From Onchocerca volvulus (lineage: Eukaryota > Nematoda > Chromadorea > Rhabditida > Onchocercidae): 64,000 nt of DNA. Below the pieces are notes generated by a model. It worked only from the letters and a program-made list of their open reading frames with translations. It was not told the origin of the DNA and ran no database searches. The stretch is from contig HG738139.1 in NCBI GenBank assembly GCA_000499405.2, positions 13,194,898 through 13,258,897 of the forward strand, given 5' to 3'. How positions within the stretch are numbered: the stretch's first letter is position 1; the number at the start of each line of letters is the position of its first letter. Below are positions 1 through 13,802 of this stretch, one piece after another. Both the position numbers and the translations under genes were made by a program.

Positions 1-73
1 CAAAATTATAACTTAGTAATAGGTAAAATTTTCTGAAATTCTTCTCTTAATTCGTCAATTCAGTACTATTTTT

Positions 74-325
74 CCAGAATACTTGGCCATAAATACCATT
101 TTTTCAGAATACTTGGCCATAAGTTAAAATTTTCCGAAATTTTTTTTATTTTCGTTCGAATGATTCGTCTCGTTTTTATAAATAGCCAAAGAATATTCTC
201 TGAATACTTGGCCAAAGATAACATATTTTGCTATCATTGTCAAATTTCTTTTATTTAAGTTAGGAATATTTATTTAAATGAGTTCATTCGAATTTATTTT
301 ATTTTTCCAGAATATTTAGCCAAAG
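74..325. repeat. Short repeated motif CAGAATACTTGGCCA
   Basis: The motif occurs at about 75 and 105 in near-perfect form, and in slightly changed form at about 200 (TGAATACTTGGCCAAAG) and 308 (CAGAATATTTAGCCAAAG). The first two copies are 29-30 bases apart and the later ones about 95-110 apart. It looks like a decayed tandem or dispersed repeat that may continue off the left edge. Confidence 0.6.
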
Positions 326-3300
326 ATAATAATGTTTTATTGCTATTAGTTAAATTTCTTTTAAACTTTTTTAAGTTGGAAAAATTTATTCGAAACATTT
401 TCAATTCTTGTTTGCTAAATCAATTTAAAAATACCATTTCTTTTTTATGATTTTTTTTTTTTTGTTTCAACGAAACAATTTCTATTGTATTACTGTATTC
501 TGTTGATTTAGATAGCTGATAAATGATAAAGCATTTGTTCACAAAAATGTCGAATGATTTTTTTTTTTTTTTTTCCATAAAAATCGAATCCTTCTTGTTT
601 TCATGAGTGCAATTCAGGCATTCGAACTTGTTACTTCAAGATTTTTTTCATTTCTCTCATTTATTTTATTTTTAATTACTTTGTTCTTATTTTCTTATTT
701 TTCGTGTTTTTCCTTAAAAACAAAAGTTCTTCAACTAACCAGGCTAGTATAATGGTACTATTATTACCAAAAATAGGCTATATTAAGTCATCGAAATAAC
801 GAAAACAAATGATTGCAATTTAATCGGATAGATATTGAAAATGATTATCCTAAAATTAAGTAAATTATTACTTAGAGATAATTAGATAACTATTCAAGTT
901 CAAGATGAGTTATACTTCTAATTGAAAATTGAAAATAATTTGAACTAAATAATTGTTTGAAAATAATTAGAACTAATCTTTAATTTGATAGTATTAATGA
1001 GGAAAATTAAAAAATGACTATGTAATTTTGGAAATGAAAAAACGCAAAATATTTGTTAATAGTCTTTTAAAAATTTTAAAATAATTTGATTTTTAAAAAA
1101 ATAATTTGCTAATAATGATAGGTTAAATAAATTATTCAATTTTCATTGCATGGAAAAATCAATAATTGAATTTGTCAACTAAACTGTCAACAACTCAGAA
1201 AAAGATGGAAATATTTTAAATTAAACAATGATAATAAATTACAAATAAGGAAATCGATTTGCTAAAAAGTATTCATTGATCGAATCATACAATTTAATGA
1301 TTATTTGATAAAGTGTAAAATGGGTTTAATAGGGCCCATTTTTTCTCAGAAATTTATTCTTTCACTTTTTTTTCTTTTTTTTTCTTTTTTTTTTGTTTGT
1401 CAAAGATTATGATAATCGAATTCACCCATTCAAAAACCATTTTCTCATCATTTATTAGAGATCTCAAATGATAACACCTTTGTGTCTAGGATTTTTTTTT
1501 TTTAAATTGATTTCTGAAATTTTTCAATCCATGAGAAAGTTAGAAAATTTTATAATCAAATAGGAAATTGAAGGAAATTAATAAAGTTTTTGATTTTCGC
1601 AATCATACATTTTTTAAAGCCAAATTGATTCTCTACGCATTATTATTATAGGATGTTAGAATAGGTTTCATTCGTAGGTATCAGAATTGAATTTAAAGGA
1701 AATAGAAGATATCAAAATTGGATTTGAAGAAAATACAAGGTATTAGAATTGGATTTAAAGAAAAAAAATATAGATATCAAAATTAAATTTAAATTTTATG
1801 TCCGTACCTATTTCTAACGTGATGGAAATGATGAAAATTTTGGTGGGTAATTTTTGATGGAAATGTTTGTGAAAATTTTTTTTTTTTGAAATTTTCTTTC
1901 ACTCTTGAAAAATAGCGAGAAAATTCAAACGAAAAAGTGTTTTAAATCATTTTGGGTGGAGTCGAAATTACTGGTTTGAATAAAGCAGGCTGAAAATTTT
2001 TAAAATCGATTGTAAATTTATTTTTACATTCGCCAAAAACTGTTCACTGATCTTTTAATAAGAATTAATGACATGCTGAGATATTGAACTTTTTTTTTGA
2101 AGGATTTAAAATTTTGACTCTATTGAAATGATAATTTCAAGTGTGGTGCATTTTCACGGACGCTAAATCCGCTTAGATTACGTGTTTATAAAGAGTATCA
2201 AAATTTTTCTCCTTCATTAAGCTGGTATTTTCAATAATTATTGCTTCAACGAATCAATTGTTCGTCAAAAAGTTCAATTTTTCAACAAAAATATGAATTA
2301 TTTTGAGCAAAGAGATATTTCAAAAATTTCATAGCTCAACTTAAAAATGCCAAAATATCGCTTTTTTTTGAACTTTTTTGTCCTTGAAATTATTATTCAA
2401 CTAATAAAAATCACGTTTTTGTTTTTCTTTAATTGATTTAAAATTTTGAATTCCTATTGGTGCTGTTTTTTTTTGGGGGGGGGAAATAAAAAGAAAATGT
2501 TTTTCTGTTTGTGCAAATTATTATTTTCATATTATTTGTTATGTACTATTAATAGCAATAAAAGGACATATAAAAATTATTGTATTATTTCTGGTTTTTA
2601 AATTAAAATTAAATTACTGCTAGAGAGAGGAAAGAACATTTTGAAATTAATTAACAAAATATAGAACTGGTAAATTTATGTCGCTAATTGCTGTCTCACT
2701 AATTCGTTTATTCTAAACATATATGTAAACAAACATTACTTTTAATAAGTTATTTTCATCGAATAATTTAGTAATTTGTATTACTAAACAATTTCCAATT
2801 ATCTTTAAGACATGATAATGATAAATCTTTGATCTTTAAGGTATGATGATGATAAATCTTTGATCGTAGATCTATCATTATCACAATCCATCACTATCAT
2901 GAAATCTATCGTTTGATGCAATTGTTATTTCAATTCGAACATTTTCAATTTTAATTTAAACTTTTTTCACAAGCTAAATTTAGTCGCATTAATAAGTATT
3001 TAAAACGAAAAAAAAATGTTCCAAATAAGAAAAATCAAATATTCAATGTTTTTATTTTCTTTTACCTCAAATATTTGACTAAATTTTTTTTTGGTGAAAG
3101 TTTTTATCATCAATAAATTTTGAGAAATTCATTTATGCAAATCTGATTGATCATAGTGTTTATCATTATCAGAGAATTATTACTTGATAATAGCCGGAAT
3201 ATGAAATGAATAAAATTAAACATGGCACTATTTATATTTGATGACAATTTATAATAATCTTTGTAATAAATATCTGTCATTCAACTCAATCATCTTGTTG

Positions 3301-4734
3301 AGTTGTAGATTTAGCAACTTGAAAATAGAGCAAAGTTTAATTAAGCCTAGGATGTAATCAAATTCTCATCAAAGCCAATACGCATAAATAGCCAAAGCCT
3401 AGCAAGTTCTAGATTGCTTAATCGAATCGCTTCTGCAATTTAACCGTTTACTCAATCAACTTTTTTTTTCAACTTATTTTTCATCCTAATTTTTAAAAAT
3501 TTATCAATCGCAATATATTTCAATGATATTTCCGCGGTTTTTTAACCTTCTTTCTTTCAAAATTAAATTATCGAATTCTTCTTAATTTACATTTCCTTTC
3601 ATGAAAAAAAAAGGAAGAAAAGTTTGATTTATGAAATAAAACTTTAAGTTTGAAAAAAAAAAAGCCACATTATTCGGTTTTATGGATCATTATAAAACTT
3701 GTTTTATTTATAAGATTTTTTCCAGTTTTTTTTTTTTTTTTCAATAACTTCATTGGAAATTTTAAATATTTTTTTTAAGAAGTTGTTTAATTACTTTGCA
3801 ATTTTTTTTACTTCATGGATTTTATCATATTATTGATTGATTTTTTTAATTTTGTTTCTTACTTTCACCTTTTTTGAAGTAATAATTAGCATAAAGTTTT
3901 ATTATTTCTAATTTTCTGATCACAAGATTAATTATTACAATGAAGTTTTCATGTATTTTCTAAATTAATTAAACAATATTTATTGAAGAAAGATAATTGT
4001 TTAGAATTCAATAGTTCATATTTCTGATCGAAATCCAATCAAATATGTGGCCATATTTCTTGGCCAATTTCAATTATCTATAAAATTCCCCAGCAATTTC
4101 TGCAATATTTACTACCCGATCGATTCTGAAAAATTTGTTCCAAATTTAATTTTCATTTCTCGAATGTTCTGAATTTCATTCTTTGCAATTCTGAGAAAAA
4201 AAAAATGATGAATTTATCACTTTTTTTTTTTAAATTTAATTTGTAAAATATAACTTTTCACCTTGTTAATTTACTTTTTCATGAAGCAAATTTTTCTTTG
4301 TTGTGACAGAAAAAAAATTAATTTTCAAATTAATTTTTTGAAAATTGTAACAGATGGAAAGTTTCAAAACGAAAAATTTTTTTTCTTTCTACAGAAACTT
4401 CTCGCCATTAATGAGGGCATTTTGGCCACTTCTTTCATTTTCAACGAAATATAATGCACAATTTCAGTCGTTTTATCTATTTTATGCGAATTTCAATTCG
4501 GATTTTTCAATTTTTTTTATCATTTTTGATATTTCCATTTCCTTTTTTTTTTCGTTTCTATTAAAATTTATTGCATTATTGTCCATATTTTTGTGAGAAT
4601 TTTCATATATTTGTGATTAATAAACTTTCTGGTAAATTCATTTTTGATAATAAGATCTGAAGAAGTGAGAATTCCCTACTTGACCTAATCTAATTTTCAT
4701 TTCATCCACAAAAATTAAAATAGAAATTCGCATA

Positions 4735-4782
4735 AAATTCATAGAAAATTCACAAATGTCGAATGTGAATTTCTATGAATTT
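4735..4782. repeat. Intergenic hairpin, about 19-bp stem
   Basis: AAATTCATAGAAAATTCACA (4735-4754) pairs with TGTGAATTTCTATGAATTT (4764-4782) with one bulged A and a 9-base loop. It lies in the gene desert. The stem is short for a microRNA precursor and may be a chance AT-rich inverted repeat. Confidence 0.5.
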
Positions 4783-6002
4783 GATGATAATTCAAATCGT
4801 TAGTATTTATCAAAAATTTCTTTTTCAAATTTTAGAAAAGAAAAAAATTGAAAAATTGATTTGTTACAAAATTAAAAAAAAAATCGATTTTTTATTAAAT
4901 TTTTAATGAAATGAATAAATGCTTAAAAATAAAATGAAAGTTTCGTTAAATTTGAAATTACAAATATTATATAAAAATTTTTTAGTATTTGACATATTCG
5001 ACTCTTTTTTTTTTTTTTTTTTTATCTCAAGAGTATCTTCAGTGCCATTCGAGGTCAACAGATACCTTTAGCGTCATTCGAAGGTCAACAGTCAAGATCA
5101 ACGACTTGCTATCAATTATCAACAATTTCCGAAAAAAAATGCGGTGAATTAGACGACAAAATTCAATAAATTTAATAATTAATTTTATTTATTGAATTAA
5201 GACAATATTTTAAAATAAAATTTTCGATATCCATTTCCAAACATATCTATAAATATCATTATTTGGGTCATAGGTCATTCGTTTAGATTTACGTTGAGCA
5301 TATATTTGCCGTTATTTATCGATTCAAATTTGACATTTAGTCAAATCTTTTCAAATTTCTTGCTATTTATTTGATGCAAAAAGCAAAAGTAATTCAATTT
5401 AAATATATCATTTACTATTTAATTCAAATATATTATTATTTATCCAGCTGTTGCCTTCTCACTTGATGCAAAGCTAAATCATTTTCTAATCTTTTGCACT
5501 CATTTTTAGCCAAAATTATACAGTCTGTCGACTTCAATTTCATAAATAAATATTATTACTTAAATTTATGACTTAATTTTTTAACTTTTTTTTCCTATTT
5601 GCACGTGAAATTTTACTTAAAAGCAATGTTTTTTATTACTGTTTTTTTTATTTTATTTATATATTTTTTATTTTTTTTTATTTTTTGTAATCAAGAAATT
5701 AAATACAAATTTAAAAAAAGGAGAAATCGTATTTCATTTCTATTTCTTGTCTGAAATTTTTTCCGGAAATTTTTCAATGTTCCAAATCTATAAGAATCAT
5801 TTTTTAATTTGTAGAGACTGAATAGTTTACAGTTCATCAATTAAGATTATACGATTGATTGATCTTTCAACGATCAATGATCTTGTTTGAAAGATGTCAA
5901 AATTTGTTGAACATTTTACATGATATATACTTTTTCATTCCTACATCGATAAGAACAAAAGAATCGATGAAAAAAATAAGTAGATCCTTGTATGAAAAAT
6001 TG

Positions 6003-6028
6003 AATTAATTAATTAATTAATTAATTAA
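6003..6028. repeat. AATT tetranucleotide microsatellite
   Basis: Six to seven uninterrupted AATT units. A self-complementary simple repeat in intergenic sequence. Confidence 0.85.
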
Positions 6029-9000
6029 AGAGATAAATCGGAAAATGATCCAATGAATCGCTAGAATCTTCTTATTCATCAGCAAGAAAAAAAACTAATG
6101 ACAAAAGTTTGATCAATGAATCGAAATTAAAAAAATGACTTTCTCAATCTATTTTAATCATGGATTTTTTTGTTTTTGTAGTTTTCCACGAAACTTCTTT
6201 TTAAATTCTAGAATGAAACAGCGCAAACATCACTTTTAAGTCGCAATTTCCTAAGCAACTCACAACTTCCTAAGTCGCAATTTCACTTTTTTTGCCATTT
6301 AATTTTTAATTTTTGAAAATATCAAAAATATTCACAGTAATAACCGTTATATAAAGCATAATTAAACTTTAGTTATATGATGGTAATCGACACAATTTCC
6401 TTTTGAAAAATATTTATCCTTTATTTTTCAGGTATAATTTTAGGTACATTATGGCTTCAAAATTTAAATTTACTTCTTTTTGCCTCTTAGATACTTGAAA
6501 TCAGAGTATTTTTCTGAAATTAAAAGAATGCATGAATTCTTTTTTGTCCACTCTTTTCATTTTTTTTTTCTACTTTAATAATTGTTATCAAAGTTGTTAC
6601 TTATAGTGATAATAAGATTATCGTAATCATCACAAGTGACAGAAACATATAACATGACAAATTTTGTCGAAACAGATAGTTTTTTGCAAATAGTTATCTG
6701 ATAATTAAAAATCTAAAAAAAGCTTAAGATTCCATGACATTAAGATAAGAATCCCATTATTTCCTATTCCGATATAAATGTCCCTTGATAGGTCATCTGT
6801 CACATTTATCAATGTCAATTCCTGCTATTCTGATTTAAAAGAAAAAAAAAAAGGTCGTTATGCGATTCATGTTTTTTTCAAATTTTGAAAATTTAAACCA
6901 TCAACGAAGATTTCAATTAATGTTAAGATTCGTTTGGAATCAGAATCAGAAGCCATGATCAGAAATCGAAACTGTAATCGGGATTCTGGAAAAAATGAAG
7001 CAAGGAATAGTGGAAATTGAATAGACGATATTTCTATTTCACTGTTTTATATATGAATTATCGTGTAAACTGTATTTATATTCTAGAATTACTCCCCTGT
7101 TTTTGATACTAGGCATTTCTTCCGGTTTTCCGGAACCGAAATTATTCTTTTTTGATACTAAGCATTTCTCCCGGAACCGAATGGCATTTTAAAATTCGAC
7201 TGGATTCATATTTTGATTTAACGATCATTTTCTTTCCATAATAGCTTCAATTTAGGATGATGAAAACAATAGCTAGGTACAAATATATTCATTAGAAACT
7301 TCAAATTATCCAGACAGATAATATCAACAATTAGATATCAGTAAATTAAAAATAAACAACAATCTATATTAATTGGAAATTTCAAATTACCCGGATCGAT
7401 ATTATTTCTACATATTCCAACAAACGTTGCATCGAATCTATCATATCAGATATTGATTGGAAGCTTTAAATTATCCGATAAAACTTCAATTTATCCAATT
7501 TGATACTAATTAAATATGAATAAATTAAACATCAACAATAATTCATTTTATGCAACAAAAATGAATTCATTCATTCTTTTGCAAATATTATCGGACAGAA
7601 AAATTTTTAGTTTTTTTACACTGTATGCAGAAAAAAATATTGGAGCAATTGATCGAAAAAGTTTTGTTTGCTTAGAAGCTTAATTGGAAAAAATGGAAAT
7701 TTATACTTTTACGATGAATTTTATTGTCTATAATATACAATAAAATGATTGAATAATATTTATCAATAATGTATATCATTCCACATTTCCAAAATTATCA
7801 TCCACTCTATTCGTTATCACTAATGTCGAAATACTTTTTCAAGTATCTATTCTCTGCAACAAATTTCTCATTTCAATTTCTAAAATCGAAATTACGCAAT
7901 ACAGTGATTGTTTTTTTTTTTCTTTTTTTTCCTCGATTTCTTTGTCATGCGAATATTTAAAGAATTACGAAATTTACTAAAATATTGCGATTCAATTTTT
8001 GCGAAATCTTGCCAAGATGATTCCTTATTGAAACGTGCTGAGATTTCTCACAAAATTACAAAACTGTTTAAAGAATTACAAAATTGAAATGTTGAAATTC
8101 TTTAGGCGGTAAATTACTCAAATACACTTCTTATAAAGTTTGCTTTTTTTTTCCCACTTTTATATACTTTTTACAAAGAAAATTAAATTAGTACATCTTT
8201 TGTGTAATTGGTAATCAATGATTTAAACAATGTTATAGATATTATATGACAGTATTACGTGACAAATTATTTTTTTCCTTTTTTTTTTTTGAAAAATTAT
8301 TTTTGTTTTTCAATTCAAATTAAAATTCCTGCAAATTCTTGACACTGTAATGTAAATCGTTGCATAGCTGATAAGTTATCAATATTAATAATTTAGATAA
8401 CAGCAAATTACTTGAATTTTTGCCAACTTAATCATAATTCCGTATTGATTAGAAGTAATTTGAATTTGCTCATTATTAGAGCAAGAATAAAAGATTGGAT
8501 GAGAAGTAGTGCTTCAGAATGATAAATAAAACGATCAATATGAAGTGCTACTATAATCTTTGAGGAAAGCACCTCAAGAACAATATGAGGAAATGTTTCG
8601 CTTAACCTTTGACCCTTCCCTTATATTTTGCTTGCATTTCCGCTTATTTTGCAACTATTATTTTCGAATTTTGAAAAAAATAACATTGAAATAAGATATG
8701 TCTACAGGAAAATAAAAAATTTTTTTTTTTTTTCGGTGACATGCAAAATCAGAAGTTAGTTTAAAATGCGATTTATATTTTCCACAAAAAAAACGTAAAT
8801 CAGAAATGTCATTGCAATTGCCACTCAATTAGAGAAGTTTAAGTTTAATATTTTAATTAATAATCAATGGATTAATTGCGAAATTTGTTCGAAAATTTCA
8901 AAAAAAATTATTGAAAACAAATTGCTTCTAATTTTAATTTCGTGCGACAAATTTTTTTTTTTTTTTTCTTTTCTCAACAAAGTAACTTTAATCATTCCGT

Positions 9001-12000
9001 TGTGTTGATCCATAATGTTGTAATAACAAAAAAAAAAAAAACAGTTCAAAAAATTTTCATTAATTTATTCTCTTTTCTTCGTTCCATTCTTTGAAGTCGC
9101 AAATTTTGCTAATTCCTAATTAATTCACCTGAAAACTACCTGTTGATTAATGAAATTTTGTAAAAACATTTTTTTTTTATTAGTTTAATTCCCATTTGCA
9201 GACAATTTTGTTTTATTTTCCCAACTTGTGTTTATTTTGTCGTTTTGAAAGGAAATTACAACAAAATGTAAAACTAAATCTTCTTCTTTATTCACTAACG
9301 ACACAATTCCTATTTTTTAATAAATGCGCACCTTTCGTTTTGGAAATAGTTTAAAGTTGGATGAATTTTTTGAAATTGATTTTTGACAAGAAATATAAAA
9401 ATTTTTCTGGGTCATTTGTTCTTTTTTTTTTGGATTTGAATTTTTTGCTTTTTTTTGGAATTACAATCTCTTTGTTTTAATTATTTCCAGTTCAATATTT
9501 ATAGCTCATTAATTGGTATCTGAAATAATGATAAGATATTTTATGATTTTGTTTTTAAAATTTTGTCATCATGGAATTGCGAATTTCGGCAATTGTCATT
9601 GTGGAATTGCGAATTTCATCTTTCTTCTAAAACGGTCAACTTTGTTTTTCTTAAGAAATTCAGGTTGATTTTTATTTTAAAAAATGCAAAAAAAAAACTT
9701 TCGCAAAATCACCTGAATTGCAGAATAGAATAAGTAGATGCTAAGATATTCATGGAGATAGTGAAAAGTAAAGACAAATTAAATATTAAATTAGGTCATT
9801 TCATTTATTCATAGACTCTTCGAAGGATTGAATTTAAAAGTTGATATTCAATTTTCAAGTGTAAGGTCAAAACCGTCATGTGATTGACCAGTGGTCATTC
9901 ATATTTTATTTATTTGCAACATATCAATTTATTTACTCATTCATCTATTCAATTTATTGTTATCTACAGCACCATAATTTGAATATTTATACATTTATTG
10001 ATTAAAATATATCTTTTTTTTGCTTAAAATTGTGAGTGACCTCTTCGTAAACTTTTCCATTCTTTATTTTTTACTCAAACTACTGTGAGTGACCTCTTCA
10101 TGAACTTTTTAATTTCATTATTCCAAAAAATAAGGTCAATAAGTTTTTTGACAAATAAATTGAGTTAAAATAGATCAGAACTTTTTTTTAGCTCTCTTCA
10201 GATTTGATATTATTATAAGAGATAATCGAATAATTATTACGAATTGTTTCCATTGTTTGAGATCAATTTCAATTTTCTCTTTTCTTATCTTATCGATTTC
10301 ATCTCTTTTTATCATTCAAGTCATAATTCCTCATTCTGGTTATAAGTGATTAAAATAATATCGAATTTTGCTACTTTCAGATCTTTGCTCTTTTTTTAAT
10401 TTTTTTATTTTTTTGATTTTCTTCAATTTTTCATTACATTTTTGTTATTAATTGAAATGATAAAGTTTAGTTTATGTTGATAAAACTTGAAACTATCAAT
10501 TGTTTTCATGATCAATCAATACGAAATCGTTTTTTTAATCAATCAAAAAGTTTATTTAATCTATCAAAAATTTTGCAAAAATAGCCAAATCTATTGATCT
10601 ATAATCATATAATGATTAATTACTTTTTTACTTTTTTTTTCTTGATCAAAATGGATTGATTTAATGATTTATTTAATTTCTATCATTTCAAGTATCAATC
10701 AAATTGATTTGAGCAAGTTGATTTAATCGATTTTCATGGAAAACACAAATTTCTCCGACATCATGTTCATCTCGAATGCAGCCTGCTTCTGTTAATGATT
10801 CTGTACCATTCATATTTCAGGATTCTGATTCACTTCAGGATTCTTAAGATTCTTAATTTGCAAATTGAAGTTCAATTTCTTGAATTCATGCTTGAACTGA
10901 GAACATTTTGCAATTGAAGCTATGTTTGCCTTTAGCAGTAACCTTGGTAACCGCCTTTTATTATCACCGGTTGTTGCCAGGTTGAAATATTTCCGTTAGA
11001 TTTGATATTCGAACTGCTTACAAATCGTTTTATCAATATTTCTTGTTTTTTTTTTTTTTGCTACAAACTATTTTTTAAATTTTATTTCAAGATTTTGCTA
11101 CCAAAAGTTTTTTGTTCCCACAAAAAAAGTTTGCACTTTTGGAAAATGATTTGCGACAGACGACAAAAAAAAAAAAAAAAAAAACGAATACGGTTTAATC
11201 TTTGATCAAAAATTTTAAGCATTGTTGCATCAGTTTGCTTTGATGATGCATAAATGCGATTCTTTTCAATCTTTTAATGGAATAAGAAATTATAAAAGAA
11301 AATTTAGAATTATAAAATTAAAATTTAAAATTAATTAAATAATTATAAAGATGGCGAAATAATGCGTAGTGAAATGTATATTTTTTTGTTAATTTTGGAT
11401 TCAAAAATTTCAGATAATTTTAAAAATGTGCGATTGTTATAAATTAATTTTTCGTGATATTTTTTCTTTTTCTATTTTATTTGAATTTTCAATTCAAATT
11501 GTGTCAATTTCAAAAAAATTATAGATAAAGTAAAAAATGATTGTAGGCGGAATTTGAAGGCAATTTTGTTTCAATTATTTACGCATTTTTTAATTAACTT
11601 TTAAAAAATCTGCAAATTTTATTAATATAATATTAAGTCTTTTCTGTTCATTTTCTGTTAATTTCGTTCTTAAGCGAATTGAATCCAATCTTTTTAATTA
11701 ATTCTTAATCAAATTCTTAATCGTAATCGAATCCAATTTTCGTTCTTTTTTAATCGAATTATTCAGAAAATTTCTCGATATCTAATCGAAATGTTTTACT
11801 ATGATCTGAAAGGGTTAATCAAATAAAGAAACTTATTAACTCAGGAAATGTTAGGTAATGAAAGTTATGAATTGGCAATTTGAGGCTTAAATAGCCTAGT
11901 TAAAGTTGCCAATAGCCTAGTTACCTGAAAATTAAACAGTTTCTCAAAACGGAAACTATCCGGCAAATATAATAGTATTTTACCGGAAAACATATTGAAT

Positions 12001-13710
12001 CGATAATTAGCAATGACTCATTTTCGTTCATTTTCCCATTTCTTTAATTTCTAGTTTATTTTTTGATATTAATTTTTTTTTACTTTTTTATTTTATTGTT
12101 TATTTAAATTATTTTTTTCCGGTCAAACTTATCCTCATTTTCGTTTTGACATATTGAGACATGATTTTTGAATTTTCTTTTTACCTATTGATTTTTTTTT
12201 TTTCAGGATTTCCTTTTGATATTTTTATGTTGCGCTTATTTCAGTTTATTTTATTTTTTTGTGAAATAAATTATTTTTTCTCTTCTTTTGTTAATTTTTT
12301 AATCAATTTCAAAAAAAAGCAAGAAATAAATCGATTTAATAGTATTATAATTCAATGCTAATGTCAACAAAGGTGACTCATGTCGACATCAGTTAGACTA
12401 ATCGAAAAGATATAAAAAGCAAGCTCAGACAGATAGATGTCAACAAAAGGTGACAAATTGTTTGGTAAAATGTAGAATTGGCTGGATTCGTCTAATCATA
12501 AGCTAAAACTTTTACCAATTTTTTAATTGAATATATATTAAATTAATTTAATTTTAAATATTTAATTTTAAATCAATTTAATCATAAATCTGATTATCAT
12601 TTATTATAATTATAAATTCCCATCCTTATTTTGTGCAAGTTCTCATATTTTTGAATTAAATTACTCATAATTACATTCTCTATCAAATTGTAATGATACA
12701 TAAATATTACCTAGAATTTAATATAATTTAATTATTTTCCACTTCTTTTAAATAATACAAATGAAGTTAATTCTCGATAGTCAATTAAAATTATTACTAA
12801 TTATTAAATTTGAATATTTATTGATTTTTTTGGCTGAAATTATTTCCATATATTTTTAATACGTATCATAATTTACTTAAAGATTTAGTTAAAAAAAGCG
12901 CATGAAAATTGCAAAAATGCGAGTAACAAATAAGAACTTAACGATTATTTATCATTTTATCAGTTATTGTCCCATTTCCCAAAAAAAAAAAAAAAAAAAC
13001 TTAAAACGATAATTATACTTATTTTTTTTTAACGATAATTATATTCAGCAATTAATTTTATTTCGAAGAAATGCATTTTATGGAATTCTCCATATTCCAG
13101 ATCTATTTGTGTCATTTTATTGATTTGAAATCATTTTGACATTTTTTTCCCGCGAAAAAAAATTCTTACAAAAAAAGAAAAAATTTCTCTTCTCTCAAAA
13201 TATAAACTTTAAATCTGTATATATGCATTTTTCTTCTTCTTTCAAATACAAAAAAGAAAAAAAAATTTGGATTTATTGTTTTTTTTCTTATTTCACTTTT
13301 ATGTACTTTTTTGAAGTACTGTTCTTTTCGATTTCACTTTAAAATCATTTTAATTACCATCTTTCATTTATGAAATTAAAATTGCTTTTAGCTTGCACAA
13401 TTTTTGATTCAATTAATTAACAAATATACAATCTTTAATTCCTATTTATAATTTCCCGATTTCTTCTCTGCTAAATTTGTCAAACATTTAAATTTATTCA
13501 AATTTTTCGTAACTTATACGTCATTTTCTTTTGCATGCGACTTCTTTCCGGAGCATGATTCGATGAACCAAAAAAAAAGAACATTTACAGCTAGAAAATT
13601 AATTCTTCAGCTTGTTTCTTACTAATTTCTTAATATATATTTCAGTATGCAATTTATCCAAATTTTTTCTCTGCTATACTCAGCATATATTTAAATTTAT
13701 TCAAGAAATT

Positions 13711-13802
13711 CACGTAACTTGCGTCAATTAAGAAGCTATGTAATGTAATTTGCGTCAATTACAAAGCCGCGTAACTTGCGTCGTTACGAAGCTACGTAAG
13801 CT
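13711..13802. repeat. CpG-bearing tandem repeat, about 30-bp unit
   Basis: Three degenerate copies built around CGTAACTTGCGTCAATTA and AGAAGCTATGTAA. The copies carry several CpGs, which stand out in a region that is otherwise nearly pure A and T. Confidence 0.6.

Noticed and set aside
10941..10982. Imperfect GC-richer inverted repeat in the desert (ACCTTGGTAACCG versus CGGTTGTTGCCAGGT)
   Set aside because: Several mismatches and indels in a short stem; not strong enough to call an RNA or element.
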